Source: VAXT01 sp963774625 (GTDB lineage: Bacteria; Actinomycetota; Thermoleophilia; Gaiellales; Gaiellaceae). From it: a stretch of 64,000 nucleotides of DNA. The stretch spans positions 62,001-126,000 of the forward strand of contig CAVZFQ010000013.1 of the NCBI GenBank assembly GCA_963774625.1. Reading direction: 5' to 3'. Shown piece after piece: positions 48,375 through 56,064 of this stretch. Numbering within the stretch: position 1 is the stretch's first letter; each line of letters starts with the position of its first letter. A program made the position numbers and the translations under genes. Under the pieces are notes generated by a model. That model made no database searches. It saw only the letters and a program-made list of their open reading frames with translations, and was not told where the DNA came from.

Positions 48375-49253
48375 CTACATCCTTTCGAGCGTTCCGACAA
48401 CATCGTCGCGACTGTTGCGAAGCTCGACCGCGCCGAACGGACCTGACTCGAGGCCGAGCTGCTCGAGGAAAGCACCGAGCGCCGGGCGGAGTGCACGCGC
48501 GCTCCCGTCCTCGACTTTGAGCGCGACCCCGAGGCCGTCAGGGCCCGCCGCGCAGAAGAGCGCCTCCGCCCCGCCCTTCGCGATCCAGCCGGCCTGCGCC
48601 TGCATCAGCTCGGTGTCCAGGGCTACCGGCCCGAGCATCAGCTCCGGGTGAGCCCGCATCGCATGGGCGACCGCGCGTCCGCCGTCCATGCCCTCGATCC
48701 GGGTGAAGGCGTGGGCCATGGTTCGCAGCGGCATGGCAACCGAAACGACGCCGCAGCCGTCGATCCCGGTGCTCATGCCCGCGGCGTCGAGCTCCGCCGC
48801 GTCGGCGATCTCGGCGACCAGCACCTGCTGGCATGGATGCTCGGGCAGTCGGTAGCCCTTGGTCGGCCAACCCTTGGCGCTGCAGAGAGCGAGCATCCCC
48901 GCGTGCTTGCCGGAGCAATTGTGCTTGAGCCGCGAGCCCTCGTACGGGCCGCACTCGAGGTCGTCTTCGGTCGCCTCGGCCTTGGCGAGGAGCGCGCGCA
49001 CGGCCGCCAGCTGCGCATCGGAGGCCATGTGCGACGCGGACGCGATCGCCAGGTCGCTGTCGTCGACGTCAGCTCGCTCGCGGGCGAGGGGCAGGGCCTG
49101 GATCGGCTTGGCCGAAGAGCGTAGGAACGTGACCAGGGCGGGATCGCCCGCAGCCTCCACGACCTCGCCGTCCCGCACGGCGACCCCGTGCACCCGATGG
49201 ACGGACTCGACAGTGCCGCCACGGCGGGCGGCTACCCTGATCGGCTCAGCCAT
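48375..49253 (-). CDS. L-asparaginase II family protein
   Basis: 292 residues. Blocks of the COG4448-type asparaginase (thermolabile R. etli family): LRSSAKPIQALPLARERADV, KHNCSGKHAGMLALCSAKGW, PEHPCQQVLVAEIADAAELD, GIDGCGVVSVAMPLRTMAHA. These hydrolyse asparagine to aspartate and ammonia. Leaderless start (TACGCT 7 nt upstream). Its promoter overlaps the start of mutM on the other strand. The interval 48249-48374 to rpoD holds no gene. Confidence 0.92.
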   Translation of the reverse strand: MAEPIRVAARRGGTVESVHRVHGVAVRDGEVVEAAGDPALVTFLRSSAKPIQALPLARERADVDDSDLAIASASHMASDAQLAAVRALLAKAEATEDDLECGPYEGSRLKHNCSGKHAGMLALCSAKGWPTKGYRLPEHPCQQVLVAEIADAAELDAAGMSTGIDGCGVVSVAMPLRTMAHAFTRIEGMDGGRAVAHAMRAHPELMLGPVALDTELMQAQAGWIAKGGAEALFCAAGPDGLGVALKVEDGSARALRPALGAFLEQLGLESGPFGAVELRNSRDDVVGTLERM

Positions 49254-49260
49254 TGGTGGG

Positions 49261-49266
49261 AGCGTA
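49261..49266 (-). promoter_or_regulatory. Leaderless -10 box of the asparaginase gene
   Basis: TACGCT, 7 nt before ATG 49253. It overlaps the Shine-Dalgarno region of the divergent mutM gene (GTG 49268). Confidence 0.5.
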
Positions 49267-49267
49267 A

Positions 49268-50095
49268 GTGCCTGAGCTACCCGAGATGGAGGCCTGGCGT
49301 CGCGCGCTCGACGGCCCGGTTTCCGCAGGTCCGATCGAGGAGGCCGGTCCGGCGCACATCGCCACGCTCAAGACCTTCGACCCTCCGCTCGCCACGCTCG
49401 AGGGCCGCCGGCTCGCGGGCGCGCGGCGCCGCGCGAAACGGCTCCTCTTCCCGACCGAGGACGGCGAGCTCGTCCTGCTCGTGCACCTGATGACGGCGGG
49501 CCGACTCCGTTTCCTCCAGGCGGGGGAGAAGGGGCCGAAGACTCCTGCCTTCCGCCTCAAATTCGAGGGCGGCGCCGAGCTCGTCCTGACCGAGGCCGGG
49601 TCGAAGAAGCGGGCCGGCGTCTGGCTGTTGACACCCGAGGCGGCCGCTGCCGAGCTGGCGCACCTCGGCCCGGAGGCGAACGAGCTGGGCGCGGAGCAGC
49701 TCGTCGGGATTCTGGCCTCGGACTCGCGGCGCCTGCACTCGCTCCTTCGCGACCAGAAGCTGATCGCGGGCATCGGGCGCGCCTGGGCGAACGAGATCCT
49801 GCACGCGGCCCAGCTTTCCCCGTACGCGCTAACCAAGGATGTGAGCTCCGAAGAGGTCGAACGACTGGCCTCGGCCATCAAGGACGAGCTGGCGCGCGGC
49901 CTCGACCTGCGTGAGCAGGGCGCGAACGACAAGAAGACCTACCGCGTCCACAGGAAGCTCGGCGAGCCCTGCTACCGGTGCGGCTCCCCGATCGCACAGG
50001 TCGACTTCGAGCAGCACACGATCTTCTACTGCCCCCGATGCCAAACCGGCGGACGAGTCCTCAAGGACCGACGGCTCTCGCGGCTCTTGCGCTGA
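49268..50095 (+). CDS. mutM: Fpg/Nei-family DNA glycosylase
   Basis: 275 residues from GTG 49268. N-terminus PELPEMEAWRRALDG gives catalytic Pro and Glu after Met removal; RRAKRLLFPT carries the conserved Lys; VHLMTAGRLRFL and GRAWANEILHAAQLSPY are family blocks. C-terminal zinc finger CYRCGSPIAQVDFE...YCPRC (C-x2-C-x16-C-x2-C). The Arg that normally precedes the third Cys region (GRxTFYC) is His here (QHTIFYC). Repairs oxidised purines or pyrimidines; the substitution leaves its exact specificity open. Confidence 0.9.
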   Translation: MPELPEMEAWRRALDGPVSAGPIEEAGPAHIATLKTFDPPLATLEGRRLAGARRRAKRLLFPTEDGELVLLVHLMTAGRLRFLQAGEKGPKTPAFRLKFEGGAELVLTEAGSKKRAGVWLLTPEAAAAELAHLGPEANELGAEQLVGILASDSRRLHSLLRDQKLIAGIGRAWANEILHAAQLSPYALTKDVSSEEVERLASAIKDELARGLDLREQGANDKKTYRVHRKLGEPCYRCGSPIAQVDFEQHTIFYCPRCQTGGRVLKDRRLSRLLR

Positions 50096-50102
50096 CGCTC
50101 GT

Positions 50103-50681
50103 TCAATCCAGGCGCACGCGAAGCACTTCGCCCTCGAGCGTGAGCGAACCACCGAGCGCCTCGATCAGCTGCCGCGCCACGACGGCTCCGAGGTCCTTGA
50201 GCTCCTCGCCGAGGACCACCGGCGCGGCCTCACTGACCACGGGTGAGATGACGATCTCGAGCTGCTCCGCTCGAAGCTCGACGCTGTCGACCCCCCCGTG
50301 CCTCGCCGCGCAGAGAGCCAGTGCTCCGAGCGCCCGCTCGACCCGCTCGCGGTCGGTCTGTACCGAAGCGCCCTCACCGGCGGCGGTGGCGCGCTCGCCG
50401 GCCAGTGCCGCCGCCGTGTCGACGAGCTCGCGCGTGTCCGCGTCGACCAGGTGGGGCTCGTACCGCCCGTCCTCGATCCGCGCGACGAGCGCGAGGTCCT
50501 CGAGCAGCTCCGCCATCTGCCCTGCCCCGGCGAGGACCATCTCGACGTAGCGGTCGGCCGGCTGGCCGAGGTCCTCGAGACGCTCCAGGGTGTGCGCGAA
50601 GCCCGAAACGGTGGCCAGCGGCGTGCGCAGGTCATGGCATGCCAGGGAAACCAAACGGGCGAACCTGTCGTCTATAGCCAA
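50103..50681 (-). CDS. Histidine kinase-like dimerisation domain protein
   Basis: 192 residues if started at TTG 50681. FARLVSLACHDLRTPLATVS is a HisKA box with the phospho-His, followed by GFAHTLERLEDLGQPADRYV, AGAGQMAELLEDLALVARIE. The C-terminal half (TDRERVERALGALALCAARH, VVLGEELKDLGAVVARQLIE) is the shape of a HATPase domain but with degenerate N and G boxes. No sensor or membrane part. It may be a partial kinase or a phosphotransfer partner. Divergent from folE2, 43-nt gap. Confidence 0.72.
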   Translation of the reverse strand: MAIDDRFARLVSLACHDLRTPLATVSGFAHTLERLEDLGQPADRYVEMVLAGAGQMAELLEDLALVARIEDGRYEPHLVDADTRELVDTAAALAGERATAAGEGASVQTDRERVERALGALALCAARHGGVDSVELRAEQLEIVISPVVSEAAPVVLGEELKDLGAVVARQLIEALGGSLTLEGEVLRVRLD

Positions 50682-50724
50682 GAAACCCCCTGCTAGCTTT
50701 GCGAAAGACAGTATTCCGGCCACG

Positions 50725-51705
50725 ATGAAAGACCCCTCCCACCTTCTCGAGCAAGATCTCCAGGCCTCCCCGCCGGAGGTCCGGCTGGGCCTGTCCCGCG
50801 CAGGGGTCACAGGTGTCAAAAAGGCGATTCGCATTCGGTACGGCGACGTCGAGAAGCTGATCGCGGCCGACATCGAGTGCACCGTCGACCTCGACCGCGC
50901 CCAGAAGGGCGTGCACATGTCGCGCTTCCCCGAGCTCTTCGAGGAGTCGATCGAAGAGGTCGTGATCGGCGAGGCGTTCCTGATCGAGGTCCTGGCGGAG
51001 CACATCGCCCGCCACATCGTCAGCCGGCAGAGCGCGCTCCGCGCGGAGGTGCGAATCGCCGCGAGCTATCCGATCGAGCGCACCACGCCCGTCACGAAGC
51101 TCCCGACCCAGGAAATGGTCAGCCTGCTCGGGATCGCGGCCGCCTCCGAGCAAGGCGTGCGGCGCGTCGTCGGAGTCGAGGCGGCGGGGATCAACGCCTG
51201 CCCCTGCGCACAGGGGCTCGTCAAGGGCAAGGCCTCGGAGCGACTACTCGAAGCCGGCTTCGACGAGAGCGACATCGACCGGATCTTCGAGCTCGTACCG
51301 CTCGCCACGCACAACCAGCGGGGCCTCGGAACGCTCTACGTCGGAACCGACGAACAGGTCAATGCCGAGCAGCTGGTCGACATCGTCGAGAGCTCGATGA
51401 GCGCGCCCGTCTACGAGCTGCTGAAGCGTCCTGACGAGTTGTTCGTCGTCGAGCACGCCCACCTGCAGCCGCGGTTCGTCGAGGACTCGGTGCGCCTCTC
51501 CCTCAAGGGCGCGCTCGATGCCTATCCGCAGCTCGCCGGCGACGACTTCCTCTTCTCACGCCAGGTAAACCTCGAGACCATTCACACGCACGACGTCCTC
51601 GCCGAGCGCTACGGAACCGTGGGCGAGCTGCGGCAGGAGCTCGAGCGCGGTGGTCCGCCCGCGCGGCACACGGAGCTTCGTGAGTGGCTGTCCGCTGGTG
51701 CGTAG
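50725..51705 (+). CDS. folE2: GTP cyclohydrolase FolE2
   Basis: 326 residues. Opening SHLLEQDLQASPPEVRLGLS, then SRAGVTGVKKAIRIRYG, CTVDLDRAQKGVHMSRFPEL, AGINACPCAQGLVKGKASER (active-site Cys region), PLATHNQRGLGTLYVGTDEQ, NLETIHTHDVLAERYG. Type IB enzyme that uses various metals instead of zinc and makes dihydroneopterin triphosphate for folate or queuosine-like paths. Stop overlaps the next lipoprotein start by 8 nt. Confidence 0.94.
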   Translation: MKDPSHLLEQDLQASPPEVRLGLSRAGVTGVKKAIRIRYGDVEKLIAADIECTVDLDRAQKGVHMSRFPELFEESIEEVVIGEAFLIEVLAEHIARHIVSRQSALRAEVRIAASYPIERTTPVTKLPTQEMVSLLGIAAASEQGVRRVVGVEAAGINACPCAQGLVKGKASERLLEAGFDESDIDRIFELVPLATHNQRGLGTLYVGTDEQVNAEQLVDIVESSMSAPVYELLKRPDELFVVEHAHLQPRFVEDSVRLSLKGALDAYPQLAGDDFLFSRQVNLETIHTHDVLAERYGTVGELRQELERGGPPARHTELREWLSAGA

Positions 51706-52090
51706 ATCGCTGTTCGTCCTGGCGGTCTTCTTCGCGCTCGCAGCAGCAGGTTGCGGCGGCGACGACCCACAGCCCCTCTCGACACAGGCACCGAAAGAGC
51801 CGGCCGACGCGTTCGTGGCCGAGATGCTCGACGGCCGCCCGAACGACGCGGCCGAGCGACTGTCCTCGACTCATGCCGGGTTCGCATTCGACCTGCCGCA
51901 GATCTCGATCGAGCTGCAGACAAACGGCTTCCGTGTGGCCGAGTCGAAGCGGCGCAGCGACGCGTCGTTCGTCTATCTGCTCCGAGGGCACCGCAATGGA
52001 AAACCGGTGGAGGCGCCCTGGGTGGTCAAGCTCGAGCAAGACCTCGACTCGTGGCGAGTCGGGAACTTCACCCGCGCTAAGACGTACTAG
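51698..52090 (+). CDS. Lipoprotein of unknown function
   Basis: 130 residues from GTG 51698. Signal RRSLFVLAVFFALAAAGC with lipobox; mature CGGDDPQPLSTQ. Domain: AFVAEMLDGRPNDAAERLSS, THAGFAFDLPQISIELQTNG and WVVKLEQDLDSWRVGNFTRA, similar in build to the 46514 lipoprotein (helix, then four or five strands). Overlaps folE2 at the start and the convergent plsY gene by 14 nt at the end. No function known. Confidence 0.75.
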   Translation: MRRSLFVLAVFFALAAAGCGGDDPQPLSTQAPKEPADAFVAEMLDGRPNDAAERLSSTHAGFAFDLPQISIELQTNGFRVAESKRRSDASFVYLLRGHRNGKPVEAPWVVKLEQDLDSWRVGNFTRAKTY

Positions 52091-52700
52091 GCCCAGGTTC
52101 CGGGTCGCGGCGGCGCCGTAGCTGCACGCGCTTCTCCGTTCCGGCGCGCAGACGCGCCAGGTTCGGCCGGTGCAGCAAAAGGACCGCGAGTGCCGCTCCG
52201 AACGAGAACCCAACCACTGGCCAGGGCTCGCCCAGGGCGAGCGAGAGCACCGGGAGCGATGAGGCCGCGACCATCGAGGACACCGAGGCGTAGCGCGTGA
52301 CGAGGAAGACGGCGATCCAGATCACGACCCCCGCCAGCCCGACGAACGGCGCGAGCCCGAGGAAGGCGCCGCCGCACGTCGCGACGACCTTCCCGCCACG
52401 CTGGAAGCCGAGGAAGAGCGGGCGCCAGTGCCCGAGGATCGCTGCGCCCCCGGTCAGCGCACCCGCGAGGTGGCCGTGCATGAGGGTTGCGATCAGGACC
52501 GGGACGAAGCCCTTGGCGACATCCAGCAGCGCAACCAGGAGCCCGAGCCCCCGCCCGTAGAGCCGCCACACGTTCGTCGCTCCGATGTTGCCGCTTCCAT
52601 GGCGGCGGATGTCCTCGCCGCGTACGACCCGGACCACCCAGTACCCGAACGGGAGGCTTCCCGCCAGGTAGCCGGCGAGGATGTAGACGAGGATCGCTAT
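52077..52700 (-). CDS. plsY: Glycerol-3-phosphate acyltransferase PlsY (ATA start)
   Basis: 207 residues if read from ATA 52700, which overlaps the TAG of the SOD gene (ATAG). The first frame residues IAILVYILAGYLAGSLPFGY make TM1 with the SLPFGY motif, continuing WVVRVVRGEDIRRHGSGNIG (motif 1) and ATNVWRLYGRGLG. GTG 52637 would be the first standard start but would cut off TM1. Later GHWRPLFLGFQRGGKVVATC and the C-terminal KRVQLRRRRDPEPG. Acyl-phosphate-dependent first step of phospholipid synthesis in the membrane. Confidence 0.85.
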   Translation of the reverse strand: MAILVYILAGYLAGSLPFGYWVVRVVRGEDIRRHGSGNIGATNVWRLYGRGLGLLVALLDVAKGFVPVLIATLMHGHLAGALTGGAAILGHWRPLFLGFQRGGKVVATCGGAFLGLAPFVGLAGVVIWIAVFLVTRYASVSSMVAASSLPVLSLALGEPWPVVGFSFGAALAVLLLHRPNLARLRAGTEKRVQLRRRRDPEPGPSTS

Positions 52701-53320
52701 TTGGGCGGTAACTGGTACTTCGACGCCCAGTCATTGACCGTCGCCCAGTCCAGATTGTCGAAGAACGCGTCGATGTACGACGCCCGATCGGTGCGGTAGT
52801 CGAGGAAGTAGGCGTGCTCGTAGACGTCGAGGGCGACAAGCGGAGTCGCGTTCCAGATCGGATACGTGTTCTGCGCGTCGCCGATGTAGTTGAACAGCCG
52901 CCCCTCATCCCAGTCGTACGCGGTCCAGGCCCAGCCGCGGGCGGCCATCCCCGTCGCCTTCAGATCCTCGCGCCAGTCTGCAGCGGAGCCGAAGTCGCGC
53001 TCGATGAGGTTGCCGATGAGCCCGTCCGGGTCCCCACCGGTCCCCCCGAGATGCTCGAAGTAGATCTCGTGGTTCTTGACGCCGCCGACGGCGAACGCGA
53101 GATCGACCTTCAGCGCGCGCAGCTCGGAATACACCTGGTTGCCGGCAGAGAGATCGACGTCGGCCAGCTTGCCGAGGATTTCGTTGCGCTTGTTGATGTA
53201 CCCCTCGTACAGCTTGTAGTGCGCCTCGACGGCCTCTCGCGAGATGCCGTCGAGCTCGAGCAGCGCCGGCTTGAGCTCGCGCGGTGCGATTTCCTCGGCG
53301 TTGAAGACGAGTGTGGCCAT
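52697..53320 (-). CDS. Divergent Fe/Mn superoxide dismutase-like protein
   Basis: 207 residues: ISREAVEAHYKLYEGYINKR (first metal His in EAHYK, but second-sphere HxxxH residues are lost), VKNHEIYFEHLGG (second His in KNHEIYFEH), ATPLVALDVYEHAYFLDYRT (Asp and His), YIDAFFDNLDWATVNDW. The SOD fold is complete and all four metal ligands seem to be present, but the HHxKHHxxY helix is altered. Starts after AAGGAGG, divergent from the normal SOD (80-nt gap). The stop overlaps the plsY start. Activity as a dismutase is uncertain. Confidence 0.82.
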   Translation of the reverse strand: MATLVFNAEEIAPRELKPALLELDGISREAVEAHYKLYEGYINKRNEILGKLADVDLSAGNQVYSELRALKVDLAFAVGGVKNHEIYFEHLGGTGGDPDGLIGNLIERDFGSAADWREDLKATGMAARGWAWTAYDWDEGRLFNYIGDAQNTYPIWNATPLVALDVYEHAYFLDYRTDRASYIDAFFDNLDWATVNDWASKYQLPPK

Positions 53321-53400
53321 CGGCCTCCTTTACTAGGGGAAACGCGGCGAGCATAGCGCGGGTGTAGCCTCGCCAGTGGAGCAACGAAAGGAGCTAAGAG

Positions 53401-54030
53401 ATGCCGTACGAGGTGCCACCTCTCCCCTACGACTACGACGCGCTCGAGCCGCACATCGACGAGCAGACCATGCGGCTCCACCACGACAAGCATCACCAGG
53501 CCTACGTGGACAACGCGAACAAAGCGCTCGAAGGCACCGAGTGGGCGGACCGGCCCGTCGACCAGGTGCTCGGGGTCCTCGACCTCGTTCCCGAGGACAA
53601 GCGCACCGTCGTCCAAAACAACGCCGGCGGTCACGCGAACCACTCGCTCTTCTGGGAGATCATGAGCCCGGACGGAGGCGGCGAGCCCGACGGCGACCTC
53701 GCGGCCGCGATCGACGACGTGTTCGGAAGCCTCGACGAGCTGAAGCAGCTCGTGAATGACACCGGCGTCAAGCGCTTCGGCTCCGGCTGGACCTGGCTCG
53801 TCCACGATGGGACGGGGCTGGCGGTCTATTCGACTGCGAACCAGGATTCGCCGCTCAACCAGGACGACGTGCCGATCCTCGGCATCGACGTCTGGGAGCA
53901 CGCGTACTACCTCAAGTACCAGAACCGCAGGCCCGAGTACCTCGAGGCCTGGTGGAACGTCGTGAACTGGGCCGCAGTCGCGGATCGCTACGACCGCGCG
54001 CTGGCCGAGATGACCGCCGCGACTTCCTAG
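53401..54030 (+). CDS. sodA: Superoxide dismutase, Mn type
   Basis: 209 residues. MPYEVPPLPYDYDALEPHID, LHHDKHHQAYVDNANKALEG (first His ligand plus second-sphere His and Tyr), NAGGHANHSLFWEIM (second His, Gly and Asn as in Mn enzymes), STANQDSPL (Gln of Mn type), DVWEHAYYLKYQNRRPEYLE (Asp and His). Good Shine-Dalgarno (AAAGGAGC). Converts superoxide to H2O2. Divergent from the atypical SOD and followed by a strong terminator. Confidence 0.95.
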   Translation: MPYEVPPLPYDYDALEPHIDEQTMRLHHDKHHQAYVDNANKALEGTEWADRPVDQVLGVLDLVPEDKRTVVQNNAGGHANHSLFWEIMSPDGGGEPDGDLAAAIDDVFGSLDELKQLVNDTGVKRFGSGWTWLVHDGTGLAVYSTANQDSPLNQDDVPILGIDVWEHAYYLKYQNRRPEYLEAWWNVVNWAAVADRYDRALAEMTAATS

Positions 54031-54039
54031 AAACAAGGA

Positions 54040-54073
54040 GCGCCGCCCGGGGGACCCCGATCCCGGGCGGCGC
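54040..54073. terminator. Bidirectional terminator between sodA and the cupredoxin-like gene
   Basis: GCGCCGCCCGGG (54040-54051) pairs with CCCGGGCGGCGC (54062-54073), a perfect 12-bp stem with a 10-nt loop, 10 nt after the sodA stop and 22 nt before the stop of the convergent gene. Confidence 0.7.
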
Positions 54074-54095
54074 TGCCTACCTCAGCGAACGAGCC

Positions 54096-54968
54096 TTATC
54101 GACGGCGAACGGATATGACTTGGCTCGAGCTGAAGACGTACCCTGCGCCGGCCTGATTCGTCGTCATGTAGACGCGAATCCGCGAGAGGCCTGGGCGGAG
54201 GGTTGGGAGCTTGAAGCGCTGGGTCGACTGGCGGTTCAGGAAGACCTTCCGCAAGCTGACCCACTGGCCGAACTGGTTCAGGCGCTGCGCATACACCCAG
54301 CGGCCGGAGAACGACTTGGCCGCGCGGGCACGAACGACGAACCAGTTGCCGACCCTCATGAGCGAGAGCGCAGGCGAGACCGCGGTGGTGACGACGGCGC
54401 TCGACTTGCCCTTCCACTCCGTCTTGTAGGCGGTCAGGATCGTCGGCGTGTGGGAGAAGCCGTACGCGCCGTTCGTCGTCGTCAGCACACGGGCGATCTC
54501 GATGAACGACGCCTGCGGATAGGGCTGGGCGTAGACGATGACCGTGTCCCCGACGGCGGCCGGCGAGATCGCGCCGCTGATCTGCACGGAGTTGCCCGCG
54601 ATCACGATCGGCGGCGTGACACCGGCCGTGACGGACGGGGCAGCGCCGGTCACCCTGACGGTGCCCTTCAGCGTCGGCTTCAGAGCATCGTGATAGGGGT
54701 ACGTGCCCGGCGTGTCCATGCGGCGCGCGTAGGCACCGTTCGGGCGGATGATTGGTGACGCGAACGCACCATTGTTGGCGACGACTTGGCGGTTCACGGT
54801 GTCGAGGTTCCTCCAGCGCACCGTGTCACCACCGACGACTGTCACAGTCCTCGGCGTAAAGCCCGTCGAACGGATGTTGACGGTCTTGGTCGCGAGGCCT
54901 GCGGCGAACGCAAACCCCCCGAAACCGAGGACGCATATTGCAGCGGATACGAGAAGAGCTTTCTTCAT
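54096..54968 (-). CDS. Secreted cupredoxin-like protein (1)
   Basis: 290 residues. Signal peptide MKKALLVSAAICVLGFGGFA. Plastocyanin-like domain (about 25-105): VNIRSTGFTPRTVTVVGGDT, VRWRNLDTVNRQVVANNGAF, RMDTPGTYPYHDALKP; the copper Cys is missing and the usual His is Asn or Gln. Domain 2 (about 110-200) and domain 3 (about 205-290) are beta-sandwich like, with GNSVQISGAISPAAVGDTVI and RLNQFGQWVSLRKVFL. Paralogue of the next gene. Probably a surface structural or adhesive protein. Shine-Dalgarno AAGGGGAAC. Confidence 0.78.
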   Translation of the reverse strand: MKKALLVSAAICVLGFGGFAFAAGLATKTVNIRSTGFTPRTVTVVGGDTVRWRNLDTVNRQVVANNGAFASPIIRPNGAYARRMDTPGTYPYHDALKPTLKGTVRVTGAAPSVTAGVTPPIVIAGNSVQISGAISPAAVGDTVIVYAQPYPQASFIEIARVLTTTNGAYGFSHTPTILTAYKTEWKGKSSAVVTTAVSPALSLMRVGNWFVVRARAAKSFSGRWVYAQRLNQFGQWVSLRKVFLNRQSTQRFKLPTLRPGLSRIRVYMTTNQAGAGYVFSSSQVISVRRR

Positions 54969-55035
54969 TGGCGTTCCCCTTAGCTAGACGGCTATGAGAT
55001 AGAACGGCCTGAGCAGGGGAAAGGTTGCTGCCGGC

Positions 55036-55074
55036 GCGTAAAGATTGTGTGGGGAGCCGCGTAAAGATTGTGTG
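55036..55074. repeat. 16-bp direct repeat, 23-bp period, upstream of the cupredoxin-like gene
   Basis: GCGTAAAGATTGTGTG occurs at 55036-55051 and again at 55059-55074, a 23-bp period. On the minus strand this is a tandem CACACAATCTTTACGC about 70-110 nt before ATG 54968. Direct repeats two helical turns apart suit an activator such as an OmpR-type regulator. Confidence 0.6.
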
Positions 55075-55110
55075 CGGATGGGGCTGCGCCGCTTGGCCCA
55101 GCCCCACTCG

Positions 55111-55986
55111 TCAGGCTCTGATCGTCGCGCTCTGACCGGGCGCGTAGCAGGTGCCCGCCTGAGCCTGCGGGAGTACGAGCCGTAGTCTCGTGCGTCGCGG
55201 GACCCTGCTGGTCACGCCTGCCTTGGAGGTAATCGCGCCACCGACAGGAGCTCCCGCGGTGCGCAGCACGACTCGTTTGAGCGTCAGCCAGCGTCGTCGC
55301 GCGACGCTATAGCGCTGAAGCACGACGAACTTGCCGACGAAGGAGGGGGTTGCGGTCACACGTGCAGAGAAGCGGCGGGCGCCAAGGCGAACGAGAGCTA
55401 CCCGTGGCGCGACCTTGACTTCGAACTTGGCGCTGGCCGTGGTCTTCCAGCGCACCTGGTAGACCGTGTTCACCGTCGGCTTGACGATGAAGGTCCAGGC
55501 GCCGTTCGCGACTGTCGTCGCGGCCCCGAGTCGAGCCGCGGTCGGCTTCCCGCACTCCTGAGCCTCGATCGTCACGTTCTCGCCGGCCTGCACGCTCGAG
55601 ACCGCTCCGGACAACGTCGTCGAACCGCCGAAACGGACGATGCGTGGCAATGCAGCGAGCGAGACTCCCTCGCGCACGGTGATCCTCCCTCGCTCGTTAC
55701 GCGCAAAGGCGTCGCGGTACGAGAACGTCCCGGACTTGACGAACCGGTAGGAGTAGGCCTGGTTCGCCTGGAGAACGGGCGAAGTCGGGAACGTCGCTTG
55801 ATCGGCGACGACCTGGTGTTGCGTCGAATCCTTGTTCGTCCAGGTGACCGTGTCGCCTGGGTCGATCGTCAGGCGGTCGGGCACGAAACCGAGGCGCGTG
55901 ATGTCGACCGTCTTCGTCGCGGCCAACGAGGACGGCGCCAGCGCCGCCGCGAGAAGGGCGATGACCAGAAAGATTGACTTCCTCAT
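55111..55986 (-). CDS. Secreted cupredoxin-like protein (2)
   Basis: 291 residues with signal peptide MRKSIFLVIALLAAALAPSS. Same three-domain layout as its neighbour: KTVDITRLGFVPDRLTIDPG, TVTWTNKDSTQHQVVADQAT, YRFVKSGTFSYRDAFARN; then FGGSTTLSGAVSSVQAGENV and VLQRYSVARRRWLTLKRVVL. One His (QHQVV) remains at the first copper position but no Cys-x-His-Met set. Two cysteines (QECGKP, GTCYAPG) may form a disulfide. Tandem duplication with the 54096 gene, in the same direction, 142 nt apart. Confidence 0.78.
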   Translation of the reverse strand: MRKSIFLVIALLAAALAPSSLAATKTVDITRLGFVPDRLTIDPGDTVTWTNKDSTQHQVVADQATFPTSPVLQANQAYSYRFVKSGTFSYRDAFARNERGRITVREGVSLAALPRIVRFGGSTTLSGAVSSVQAGENVTIEAQECGKPTAARLGAATTVANGAWTFIVKPTVNTVYQVRWKTTASAKFEVKVAPRVALVRLGARRFSARVTATPSFVGKFVVLQRYSVARRRWLTLKRVVLRTAGAPVGGAITSKAGVTSRVPRRTRLRLVLPQAQAGTCYAPGQSATIRA

Positions 55987-56051
55987 CGAAACTTCTCCTT
56001 TGGCTCGACAATTCGGGGAGCTCCGCAGCCAGCTTAGGAGTTCGCTGCGCC

Positions 56052-56057
56052 TAGACT
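56052..56057 (+). promoter_or_regulatory. Leaderless -10 box of the SDR gene
   Basis: TAGACT, 7 nt before GTG 56065; no Shine-Dalgarno sequence. Confidence 0.5.
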
Positions 56058-56064
56058 GGCTCCT

